Below are positions 1-7,026 of a stretch of DNA of 15,034 nucleotides, piece by piece. The position numbers and the translations under genes were made by a program. The stretch's first letter is position 1, and every line of letters starts with the position of its first letter. The DNA is from DATJYV01 sp035499415 (GTDB taxonomy: Bacteria > Bacteroidota > Ignavibacteria > UBA10030). The notes beneath the pieces were generated by a model, which saw only the letters and a list, made by a program, of their open reading frames with translations, was not told the origin of the DNA and ran no database searches. The stretch covers positions 1 through 15,034 of the forward strand of contig DATJYV010000113.1 in the NCBI GenBank assembly GCA_035499415.1, written 5' to 3'.

Positions 1-2
1 TG

Positions 3-158
3 CTCTCTGTGGCGCCGGTGAGAAAGTTCTCGAGGAACCCTTCCTATGGCGTTCAAGGGCTCCTCGGTACTCCTTCTTTCTCGCTGTTTGCCGTGCAGGG
101 AGGCGCGTGGAGTGAAAAAACGAAATACCGGATTCGTGTATTCATGAGACACATATGA
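3..158 (+). CDS. Possible 3' end of an upstream gene (partial, uncertain)
   Basis: The third frame stays open from the left edge to a TGA at 156-158, giving about 51 residues ending in KTKYRIRVFMRHI. No family is recognised. The tail has alternating hydrophobic and charged residues, which would suit a terminal beta-strand, but this is weak. The second frame is also open, to about 115, so chance openness in GC-rich DNA is a real alternative. GC at third positions is only about average. A small hairpin followed by a T run (189-210) lies 30 nt downstream and could be its terminator. Treat as a candidate only. Confidence 0.25.
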   Translation, partial: LSVAPVRKFSRNPSYGVQGLLGTPSFSLFAVQGGAWSEKTKYRIRVFMRHI

Positions 159-188
159 AACATATCTAAGAGAGACAATATGGACGGG

Positions 189-210
189 GAAGACCCTGCT
201 CAGGTCTTTT
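189..210 (+). terminator. Weak terminator-like hairpin with T run
   Basis: GAAGACC (189-195) pairs with GGTCTT (203-208) around a 7-nt loop, and four T residues follow (207-210). The stem is short and the T run is brief, so it is either a weak intrinsic terminator for whatever lies to the left or simply the first hairpin of the structured leader that continues to 457. Confidence 0.3.
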
Positions 211-344
211 CCACGCAGTCTTCGTGGATGAGTGAGAGAGGGTGGGTAGTGCTCCTTCCCACCTTCTCCATCCACACTGAGGGCAAAATGAAATGGAGAA
301 ATCGAATGGACGATAGATACCGAAGGAAATCGGATCGCAGTCTC

Positions 345-389
345 TCGACTGACCAGGGCTGTTCGGCTCGAACAGGCCTGTTGAGTCGA
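345..389 (+). promoter_or_regulatory. Long leader stem-loop
   Basis: TCGACT (345-350) pairs with AGTCGA (384-389). Inside it, after a small internal loop, CAGG (354-357) pairs with CCTG (377-380), and CTGTTCG (359-365) pairs perfectly with CGAACAG (369-375) around a 3-nt loop. G358 and G376 face each other as a mismatch. About 17 base pairs over 45 nt is far beyond random expectation, so an RNA structure or a DNA inverted-repeat site is likely. No T run follows, so it is not a classical terminator. Confidence 0.5.
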
Positions 390-425
390 TGGAATTCGCA
401 CGCGGTGCAACGCCCATTCGTACGT

Positions 426-444
426 ATCCGGAGAGTCTCCGGAT
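426..444 (+). promoter_or_regulatory. Perfect palindromic hairpin just before the ribosome site
   Basis: ATCCGGAGA (426-434) and TCTCCGGAT (436-444) form a perfect 9+1+9 inverted repeat. As RNA, at least seven pairs close over a 5-nt loop. It ends 2 nt before the likely Shine-Dalgarno AGAGGTG (447-453) and 13 nt before the ATG at 458. This placement could influence ribosome access or protect the mRNA 5' region. As DNA it could also be a dimeric operator. Confidence 0.45.
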
Positions 445-457
445 CAAGAGGTGACTT

Positions 458-3400
458 ATGACACGACTGATACGAAAGAGGAATGTGCCTTTGGGTTGGC
501 CGGACAATCTTCGCCGGGCGAACCGGGGGATCGTACTGGCAGCCGTATGTCTCGGCCTGTTGCTGGCGAGTTCTGCCCGTTCCCAGAACCTCGTGAACAC
601 GGGTCACATATTCAATACGGGGACCCTGCGTCTTCACAACCAGGTGACGGGATTGGCAGACTCTCTGCAGGGGTTGGTCGAACTCTACGGAGCGGACCAG
701 CCGGTGCCGGCGACGTATTTCAAAAAACTCAATCTCCTCGGGTCGGGCACCAAGACGGCGTTGGGAAACGTGGGATTCGGAGATACTGTCACGATCGCTT
801 CAGGCGTAACGTTCCAGATTCCTCCGGGGTCCACCGCATCGCTCGATTCGAGCGGCGGGAGATTGGTTGAGAACGGCGCGCTTCTCGGCGCCATCAGGAA
901 ATCGGCGAACCTCGCGGGCGCGACAACGGCTTCCGATTTTGGCGGAATTGGCGCGTCTCTTCAATGGGCGGGCATCGCGCCGGGGCTGACGACCGTCACC
1001 CGGGTCTCGGGAACGTCTGTGTCAGTCAACGGAAAGCAGTCGATCAGGCGCTGGCTGGACATCCACGTACCGGTCGACACGACGTACAACGCTACATTGA
1101 CCTTCAATTACTCGCCCGCGGAAGCGGCCGGGTTTAACACGTCGACCCTCGAGCTCTGGCGCTCTCCGGACAACGGAGCAACGTGGCGGCGGCAGCATGT
1201 CACACGAGGGACGAATCAGATCGTCCGATCGGGCATTCGTGCGTTCGGACGATGGAGCGCGGCGGATGACCTGAATCCGTTGGGGTTGACGAAGTATGAG
1301 TACGATGCCGACACGCTCGGTCTGTTTGCGGGCGATAATCAGTTACGCCCCGTCCATTCAACGGTCAGCCCGTACGTCGTGCAGGTGTTCGACGCGTATC
1401 AGCAGTCGGTCTCGGGAGCGACGGTCGTGTTCAGTATCGACTCCATTCCGGCGGGGGCGACGGGTCAGGCGTTAACCAGCGGCACGGCCACGAGCGACCA
1501 GAACGGGTACGCCTCGACGCAACTGCAACTCGGGAACAAGACCGGCAGGTACGTGGTCGATGCGCAGGTCCAGGGGGTTGCCGGCGCGACGGTGAAGTTC
1601 GTCACGGTTGCCAGGTCGCTGGCACAGGTCCTTGCGTCGGTTACCGGAAACGCGCAGGTCGATTCCGTCAATACGCTCATTCAGCCGTTCAAAGTACAGA
1701 CGAAAGATTCGCTCGGCAACTTTGTCCCCGGCGTGGATGTACGGTTCAGAATTGTCAGCGCGCCGACGGGGGCGATCGGGCACGTCCTGAGCGATACAGC
1801 CCTCACTTCCGATTCGCTGGGGAATGCGCAGACGGTCCTGAAGCTCGGGACGAAGATCGGCCCGTACAAGGTCGTCGCCTCGTCGCCCGATATCCCGAGC
1901 GTAACGGATACATTTGCGGTTGTTGCGACGCACGGATTTGCGGCGAAGATGCTCCTCGCGTCGGGTGACGCGCAGGCCGACACGATTCTGAAGGCCATTC
2001 AACCGCTCTCCATCCAGATCAACGACGCATACGACAATCCGGATTCGAACGCGTCGGTCGCATACTCGATCACACAAACACCGGCCGGTGCCACGGGACA
2101 AGGGCTCAGCAGCACGAGCATCAAGACCGACGCCGGCGGGAAGACGGCGGTGATCCTGACGCTGGGGAACAAGGTCGGAAGCTACAAAGTGACCGCCCTT
2201 TCCGCCAATATTCCCAGCGCCTCGCAGGTGTTCACGCTCAACGCCCTGGCTGCTGCTCCGTCGTCAATGGATTCGGTGAAGGGCGGCGGCCAGACGAAGC
2301 CGATCCTTGCCTTCCTGGATACGGCCTTTGTTGTACGCATCGTCGACGTCGGCGGAAATCCGAAGCCGGGCATTCCGGTCAACTTTGCCGTGACCGCCAA
2401 GCCAAGCGGGACGTCGAGCGACTCGCTCTCAAAATCGGTCGATACGACGAACGCGCTCGGGCAGGCATCGACGGTGCTGCGGACGGGATCGAAGGTCGGC
2501 GTTTACACCGTGACGGCGACTTCCGCCCAGGTTGCGGGCAAGACGCGCGTCTTCACCGCAAATGCCGTTGCAGGCACGGCAGCGCTTGCCTCCAAAGTCT
2601 CCGGTGATGGTCAGAACGGCAACATCGGCGATATGCTCAATCCGTATGTTGTGACGGTTACGGACATCGGCGGGAACCCGGTTCCGAATGTCATGGTCGA
2701 GTTTGCGACGACGTCCGTACCGAGCGGGGCGATGGGATACAAACTGAGCAAGCAGGTTGACACCACCAACGTCCTCGGCCAGGCCTTCACCGTGCTGACC
2801 ATGGGGAGCAAGAGCGGGACGTACAAAGTTGTGGCGACGGTCGGAAATCTGCCCGGCGCCATCTTTACATCGACGGCGAAATTTGTGCTGGCCGATGCGA
2901 ACAATGACGGGTCGGTCGACATTGCCGACCTCACACAGTTGATCGATGTGATCCTGCAGAAGGACACGCTGCGCGGTTATGACTTCGCCCGGGCGGATAT
3001 CAACGGCGACGGCGTCATCGACATACGCGATGCCGAGCTTCTCGCGAACCGACTCATCGAGAACAACTGGGGGTCGGCCGATTCGCTCATCCAGGCCGTC
3101 CTCCTCGGGAACTCGGTTCGTCCGCAGATCCCGACGCTTGCCGCGGCGCGTGTGTCCACACCCGTAAGCATGAACGCTGCGGGTCAACTGGAGATCACAA
3201 ACATCGGCCTGCGGCTCGACCTGACGAACGATGCACCGGTCAAGGGCGTCGAACTCGTCCTCGTCCTGCAGAAACCGATGAACGTCAATCGGGCAGACCT
3301 GATCTTCGACCGCGCGAAGCAGATGACGGTTCAGGCGGCAAGCTCGGGAGACACCGTGCGCGTCATCGCCTACAACCTCAAGAATCAGCCCATCGACACC

Positions 3401-3835
3401 GGCAGCGGTGCCATATTCCGAATTCCGCTGGTGCTCGCGGATTCAGGGCAGATCGTTTCGAAGCAGGTCATCCTCAGCGTTGCAAACAACCAGTCGTCGA
3501 GCCTCGCGGCTGGAGCGATTGGTGTGATAAAACCGACCTACCCAAGCGATTTCGCGCTCCTGCAGAATTATCCGAACCCCTTCAATCCGTCGACGACGAT
3601 CGAGTACGACGTTCCCGAAATTGACGGAAAGGTCGCTCACGTGGCGATTCAGATATTTAACATCCTGGGAGAGAAGGTAAAGACGATCGACCGAAGCGAC
3701 CGGGATGCAGGACATTACAAGATCACGTGGGACGGAACGGACGAGCGGGGGGCGCGCGTAGCGACGGGCGTCTACATCTATCGCTTGCTCTCCGGGTCTC
3801 ATGCGGTCGCGAAGAAAATGGTAATGATCAAGTAA
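458..3835 (+). CDS. Secreted multidomain surface protein: Ig-like repeats, dockerin, cohesin-like module, type IX sorting domain
   Basis: This 1125-residue protein is predicted to be exported and handed to the type IX secretion system for surface attachment or release. The ATG at 458 is supported by AGAGGTG five nt upstream. Residues 1-43 form a long signal peptide with a basic N-terminus (RKR, RR) and hydrophobic core (IVLAAVCLGLLLA). Residues 45-285 are repetitive and beta-rich, with an FGRWS-type motif seen in Bacteroidota surface proteins. Residues 287-811 hold five Ig-like repeats of about 105 residues. Residues 811-872 are a type I dockerin with both calcium loops intact (D813, N815, D817, D821 and D847, N849, D851, D855). 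Residues 905-1015 resemble a cohesin/carbohydrate-binding beta-sandwich (VKGVELVLVL). Residues 1032-1125 start with FALLQNYPNPFNPST and end in VMIK, the classic sorting domain. Ig-like plus sorting domains suggest adhesion or a scaffold. The ligand is unknown, and no catalytic domain is seen. Confidence 0.9.
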   Translation: MTRLIRKRNVPLGWPDNLRRANRGIVLAAVCLGLLLASSARSQNLVNTGHIFNTGTLRLHNQVTGLADSLQGLVELYGADQPVPATYFKKLNLLGSGTKTALGNVGFGDTVTIASGVTFQIPPGSTASLDSSGGRLVENGALLGAIRKSANLAGATTASDFGGIGASLQWAGIAPGLTTVTRVSGTSVSVNGKQSIRRWLDIHVPVDTTYNATLTFNYSPAEAAGFNTSTLELWRSPDNGATWRRQHVTRGTNQIVRSGIRAFGRWSAADDLNPLGLTKYEYDADTLGLFAGDNQLRPVHSTVSPYVVQVFDAYQQSVSGATVVFSIDSIPAGATGQALTSGTATSDQNGYASTQLQLGNKTGRYVVDAQVQGVAGATVKFVTVARSLAQVLASVTGNAQVDSVNTLIQPFKVQTKDSLGNFVPGVDVRFRIVSAPTGAIGHVLSDTALTSDSLGNAQTVLKLGTKIGPYKVVASSPDIPSVTDTFAVVATHGFAAKMLLASGDAQADTILKAIQPLSIQINDAYDNPDSNASVAYSITQTPAGATGQGLSSTSIKTDAGGKTAVILTLGNKVGSYKVTALSANIPSASQVFTLNALAAAPSSMDSVKGGGQTKPILAFLDTAFVVRIVDVGGNPKPGIPVNFAVTAKPSGTSSDSLSKSVDTTNALGQASTVLRTGSKVGVYTVTATSAQVAGKTRVFTANAVAGTAALASKVSGDGQNGNIGDMLNPYVVTVTDIGGNPVPNVMVEFATTSVPSGAMGYKLSKQVDTTNVLGQAFTVLTMGSKSGTYKVVATVGNLPGAIFTSTAKFVLADANNDGSVDIADLTQLIDVILQKDTLRGYDFARADINGDGVIDIRDAELLANRLIENNWGSADSLIQAVLLGNSVRPQIPTLAAARVSTPVSMNAAGQLEITNIGLRLDLTNDAPVKGVELVLVLQKPMNVNRADLIFDRAKQMTVQAASSGDTVRVIAYNLKNQPIDTGSGAIFRIPLVLADSGQIVSKQVILSVANNQSSSLAAGAIGVIKPTYPSDFALLQNYPNPFNPSTTIEYDVPEIDGKVAHVAIQIFNILGEKVKTIDRSDRDAGHYKITWDGTDERGARVATGVYIYRLLSGSHAVAKKMVMIK
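1316..2890 (+). repeat. Five tandem Ig-like repeats, about 315 nt each, inside the surface protein gene
   Basis: Repeats begin near residues 287, 387, 491, 597 and 704. Each has the pattern: a SG/TG.AQ-type opening strand, a V.D..GN..PG..V.F core, PAGATGQ or PSG, then a TD..G.A.T.L.LG.K.G.Y.V.A closing half. This is the invasin/Big_1-like bacterial Ig fold by family knowledge. Repeats 4 and 5 share the DTTN.LGQA motif and look most alike, suggesting a later duplication. The DNA copies have diverged, so the array is old or under selection for variety rather than freshly amplified. Confidence 0.8.
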
Positions 3836-3865
3836 TTTTGTAGATTGACCATTCATGGACATTCG

Positions 3866-4618
3866 ATGACGGCATTCATCCATCATCCATCTTTTCGAGC
3901 GGTCGTCTACGCGCTCATCGGTTCAATCCTGCTCTGCTCGTGCGCCGGCACGGGACAGTTCAGCCCCGGCCGCGGGAATAAATATCTGTACACCTATTCA
4001 CTGGTGGGGCCTGTCGAGAATAAGGACCTCGTTTATCAGGACGAGGCAATCAACATTCAGTTCAGTTTTGACGACGCGGCGCTGAAATTCCAGATGCAGA
4101 ATATTTCGGCGTCGCATATCGTCATCGACTGGCAGAAATTGTCGATCGGCCTGGACGGGAGAATTCTTGCGATCCGGCACTCCGACAATCTCTACGCCGA
4201 CACGAGCGCAAAGCTCGTCTTCGACATTCCTTCGATGGGATATGTGCGTGACTTTGTCATCCCGCGGTCGAACATCGGGTTCGACGGGGAGAAATGGGTG
4301 GAATCCGACCTGTTTCCGACGACCGACAACAACTCGGATGCCGTGCGACGTCAGATCGAAGGCAACGTGGGGAAATCCGTCAGTCTGTATCTGCCCCTGA
4401 CGGTAGGAGGAACTTCAAAGGACTACGAGTTTGACTTCGAGGTGGCGTCCGTTCAAAAGATAAAATGGAACGACTTCCAGCCGCCGCAACGTCAGGCACC
4501 GCCGCGTGAACAACCGCCACAGGTCCTCGACCAGGTCACGGTCGCCATCATCGCCGTGGGCTTTCTGGGCTTCACGGCCTTTCTGCTCACGCTTAAGAAA
4601 AATCCTCCGACAGAATAA
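3866..4618 (+). CDS. Hypothetical lipoprotein with a C-terminal transmembrane helix
   Basis: The protein is 250 residues from the ATG at 3866. A TTG seven codons upstream (3845) is possible but has no ribosome site and would put extra polar residues before the signal peptide. Residues 1-25 are a signal peptide ending in a lipobox-like ILLCS before C26, so lipidation is expected. Residues about 40-200 look beta-rich (SIGLDGRILAIRHSDNLYAD) and match no family I can name. Next comes a Pro/Gln-rich linker (PPQRQAPPREQPP), then a hydrophobic helix of about 20 residues (VTVAIIAVGFLGFTAFLL) and a short basic tail. A lipid anchor combined with a C-terminal helix is unusual and would tie the protein to the membrane at both ends. 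It lies 30 nt after the surface protein gene with no terminator between, so the two may be co-transcribed. Confidence 0.75.
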   Translation: MTAFIHHPSFRAVVYALIGSILLCSCAGTGQFSPGRGNKYLYTYSLVGPVENKDLVYQDEAINIQFSFDDAALKFQMQNISASHIVIDWQKLSIGLDGRILAIRHSDNLYADTSAKLVFDIPSMGYVRDFVIPRSNIGFDGEKWVESDLFPTTDNNSDAVRRQIEGNVGKSVSLYLPLTVGGTSKDYEFDFEVASVQKIKWNDFQPPQRQAPPREQPPQVLDQVTVAIIAVGFLGFTAFLLTLKKNPPTE

Positions 4619-4685
4619 TCTTTCTGCCGGCATCCGGCAGGTGAGTCGCGCGGAGCCTCTTCTCCGATTCGCCGTGGTCTGTTCA

Positions 4686-4714
4686 TTGCATTTCTATCGT
4701 CTTCTTTCTACTTT
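4686..4714 (+). promoter_or_regulatory. Candidate promoter for the five-gene unit
   Basis: TTGCAT (4686-4691) and TACTTT (4709-4714) are separated by 17 nt in an AT-richer patch of the 133-nt gap before the beta-CASP gene. Each hexamer matches only about three of six sigma-70 positions, so this is weak. Its spacing matches the better candidates at 10412-10440 and 14508-14536. No hairpin terminator is visible in 4619-4685. Confidence 0.25.
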
Positions 4715-4751
4715 TCGCGCGTCCAAAACTCTGCGAATGGCCGTCTGACGC

Positions 4752-6146
4752 ATGGAAATTCGATTTCTCGGTGCAGCCCGTACCGTCACGGGCTCCATGC
4801 ACGCGGTCTCCGCCAACGGCCGGACCATCCTCCTGGACTGCGGCCTCTTTCAGGGGAAGCGGCAGGAATCATTCGAACGGAATAAGACCTTCCCGTTCGA
4901 GCCGGCGTCCATCCATGCCGTCGTCCTCTCTCACGCCCACACCGACCATGCGGGCAATCTGCCCAACCTCGTCCGGAGCGGCTTCCGCGGCCCCATCTAT
5001 TCGACTCCCGCGACAAGAGACCTCTGCAATGTCATGCTCTATGATAGTGCCTACATCCAGGAGCGCGATGTGGATTATGTCAACCGGAAACGGCAGAAAT
5101 CCCATCTGCCGCCGGTCGAGCCGCTTTATTCGCCGGCCGATGTCGGGCTTGCCATGTCCCGGTTCGTGAGTGTGGGATACGGCCGGGAGTTCGACGTCGC
5201 GGATGGCATGCGCGGGACATTCTCCGATGCCGGGCATATTCTTGGCTCGGCCGTGCTCTCCCTCACCATCGATGAGAAAGGAATAAGGAAAAAAATCGGT
5301 TTCACCGGCGACCTTGGCCGAAAAAATACGCCGATCTTGCGGGATCCGGTTTCGATGGGGGATGTTGACATTCTTATTTCCGAAAGCACGTATGGCGGGA
5401 GAGTCCACGGACCGATGTCGGGGACAAAAGCGGCACTGCTTTCGGTGATTCGAAGAACGGTCGACCGGGGAGGCAAAGTCGTCGTTCCTTCCTTCAGTCT
5501 CGGAAGAACGCAGGAATTGGTCTACATGCTTTTTCAACTTATCGATGAAAAAGCGCTTCCCGAAGTTCCGGTGTATGTCGACAGTCCGCTTGCCGTCGAT
5601 GCGACCCACGTTTTCCGGATGCACCCGGAGTGCTTCGACGCGGAGATGCTCTCCTACCTTCATCATAACGAAGATCCGTTCGGCTTCGGGAAGATCACGT
5701 ACGTTCGCTCGGTGGATGAATCGAAGCGGTTGAACTCAAAACCCGACCCGTGCGTCATCATCTCCGCCTCGGGCATGTGTGAGGCGGGACGCGTCCTTCA
5801 CCACCTCGCGAACACCGTCGGCAACGAGAAGAACGCAGTGCTTATCGTCGGTTTTCAGGCGGAGCACACGCTTGGTCGTCGGATTGTCGAACGCGACAAG
5901 GAAGTGAGGATCTTCGGCGAGATGTACCCGCTGAAGGCCGAGGTTGCGGTGATCAACGCGTTGTCGGCGCACGCGGGTCAGGACGAGCTGCTCGACTACA
6001 TCGGGGCGCTTGACGCGGACCGGCTGAAAAACATTTTTTTGGTCCATGGAGAACTCGCCCAGGCAGAAGCGCTTGCTGCCAAGCTGAAGGATCTCAGGTT
6101 CCGATCCGTAACGATTCCATCCCGGGGCGACCGGGTGGGCTTCTGA
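4752..6146 (+). CDS. Metallo-beta-lactamase/beta-CASP family RNase
   Basis: The 464-residue product is a two-zinc hydrolase of the beta-CASP class related to CPSF73 and bacterial or archaeal RNA-processing exo/endonucleases (COG1236-like). It probably cleaves RNA in the cytoplasm. No signal peptide is present. Motif 2 HAHTDH is at 61-66, motif 3 His at H162 (DAGHILGSA) and motif 4 Asp at D187 (FTGDLG). The beta-CASP signatures follow: motif A E211 (SESTYGG), motif B H407 (SAHA) and motif C H432 (VHGE). His at motif C is the RNA-type rather than DNA-type residue. All expected metal and acid-base residues are intact and the length is typical. There is no KH domain, unlike archaeal CPSF homologues. 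It is the first gene of a tight cluster, with the next start 2 nt after its stop. The substrate RNA is unknown. Confidence 0.92.
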   Translation: MEIRFLGAARTVTGSMHAVSANGRTILLDCGLFQGKRQESFERNKTFPFEPASIHAVVLSHAHTDHAGNLPNLVRSGFRGPIYSTPATRDLCNVMLYDSAYIQERDVDYVNRKRQKSHLPPVEPLYSPADVGLAMSRFVSVGYGREFDVADGMRGTFSDAGHILGSAVLSLTIDEKGIRKKIGFTGDLGRKNTPILRDPVSMGDVDILISESTYGGRVHGPMSGTKAALLSVIRRTVDRGGKVVVPSFSLGRTQELVYMLFQLIDEKALPEVPVYVDSPLAVDATHVFRMHPECFDAEMLSYLHHNEDPFGFGKITYVRSVDESKRLNSKPDPCVIISASGMCEAGRVLHHLANTVGNEKNAVLIVGFQAEHTLGRRIVERDKEVRIFGEMYPLKAEVAVINALSAHAGQDELLDYIGALDADRLKNIFLVHGELAQAEALAAKLKDLRFRSVTIPSRGDRVGF

Positions 6147-6148
6147 CG

Positions 6149-6997
6149 ATGCGCGTGCTCGTGACGGGAGGCAGCGGGATGGTTGGCCGTTACGTCGTAG
6201 AAGAACTGCAGAACGTTCATGATGTCGAAGTCCTGGATCTGCGTCCTCCCTCCACGGATTCCGTCCGGTTCCAGCATGCGGATATCCTCGACCTCGAAAC
6301 GCTGGTCGGAGTCATGGCCCGCTATGATGCGGTGGTCCACCTTGCCGGAATTCCACACCCGCTCGACAACCCGGCCGAAACGGTTTTCCGCGTGAATGTG
6401 CTGGGCACGTTCAATGTGCTTGAGGCGGCGGCAAGAAACGGCATACCGAAAGTTGTCTTCATGTCGAGTGAATCGACTCTCGGGTTCGCGTTCTCGAAAA
6501 ACCGGGTCTGGCCGGAATATGTTCCCATCGACGAACAGCATCCGGTGCGGCCGCAGGATCCGTACGGGTTGAGCAAGCTCTCGGGCGAGCTTGCCTGCGC
6601 TTCATACACCCGTTCACACGGAATGACGACGATTTGCCTTCGGGCGCCGTGGATCTGGATACCGGAAGAACGGGAGCTGGAAATCTATCGGGAGCTCGTG
6701 AGAAACCATCGGGCATGGTACAAAAACCTCTGGGCGTACATCCATGTGTTCGATGTCGCGGCGGCTGTCCGGCTCGCGCTTGATTACGAAGACGCGCGGT
6801 CGCACAAAGTCTGTTTCATTTCCGCCCGCAACAATTGGACGGCGCTCGAGAGCAGGAAGCTCCTCGCGGAGTTCTATCCGGAGACCACGAGAGTCGGTCC
6901 TTCGTTTACAGGCGCCTGTTCGTTCATTTCTTCGAGGAAGGCGAAAGAAGAGCTTGGGTTCGAGGCAGAACATACAAGCGAGGAGTTTGGCATTTAG
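6149..6997 (+). CDS. NAD(P)-dependent epimerase/dehydratase family protein (extended SDR)
   Basis: The 282-residue protein has a Rossmann fold. The nucleotide-binding motif TGGSGMVG is at residues 6-13, an acidic residue of the LDLRP segment (about residue 34) follows the second strand, and VHLAG is near 68-72. The active site has the Ser region MSSEST (105-110) and YGLSK with Y139 and K143. It therefore acts on a sugar or sugar nucleotide, or a similar carbonyl/hydroxyl substrate. The SSES...RPQDPYGLSKLSGE layout most resembles uronate dehydrogenase and related SDRs, but the substrate cannot be assigned from sequence. The C-terminal half is short, normal for this subgroup. The ATG lies 2 nt after the beta-CASP stop, so translation of the two is likely coupled. 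No signal peptide is seen. Confidence 0.88.
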   Translation: MRVLVTGGSGMVGRYVVEELQNVHDVEVLDLRPPSTDSVRFQHADILDLETLVGVMARYDAVVHLAGIPHPLDNPAETVFRVNVLGTFNVLEAAARNGIPKVVFMSSESTLGFAFSKNRVWPEYVPIDEQHPVRPQDPYGLSKLSGELACASYTRSHGMTTICLRAPWIWIPEERELEIYRELVRNHRAWYKNLWAYIHVFDVAAAVRLALDYEDARSHKVCFISARNNWTALESRKLLAEFYPETTRVGPSFTGACSFISSRKAKEELGFEAEHTSEEFGI

Positions 6998-7026
6998 TAT
7001 GATCGGTTCGATTGACCGCTCTCTTC

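Larger units (their letters stand above)
159..457 (+). other. Gene-free, hairpin-rich leader upstream of the surface protein
   Basis: About 300 nt with no credible coding frame. Short open frames overlap here in both directions, but none has a ribosome site or a recognisable product. The stretch is rich in inverted repeats: 189-210, CCACG/CGTGG (211-215 with 223-227), GGTGGG/CCCACC (241-246 with 258-263), the long stem at 345-389 and the palindrome at 426-444. An AT-rich patch at about 125-180 precedes it and is the likeliest promoter area, although no clear -35/-10 pair stands out. If transcription starts there, the downstream gene has a 5' leader of roughly 270 nt. The layout does not match any riboswitch class I recognise. 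Confidence 0.5.

Noticed and set aside
1316..2890. Regular repeats as a possible CRISPR array
   Set aside because: The period is about 315 nt, the repeats are diverged and in frame, and they encode Ig-like protein domains. There are no short identical repeats with unique spacers.
2888..3080. Dockerin as evidence of a cellulosome
   Set aside because: No glycoside hydrolase, carbohydrate-binding module or scaffoldin gene is nearby. Dockerin modules are common in non-cellulosomal secreted proteins of this superphylum.
2429..3187. 252-residue open frame on the minus strand inside the surface protein gene
   Set aside because: It overlaps the last Ig-like repeats and the dockerin loops on the plus strand, is Arg- and His-rich as antisense frames in GC-rich DNA often are, and has no recognisable domain or ribosome site.
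4869..5666. 265-residue open frame on the minus strand
   Set aside because: It lies opposite the beta-CASP gene, whose frame carries every catalytic motif. The antisense frame shows no family motif and is a by-product of GC-rich codon use.
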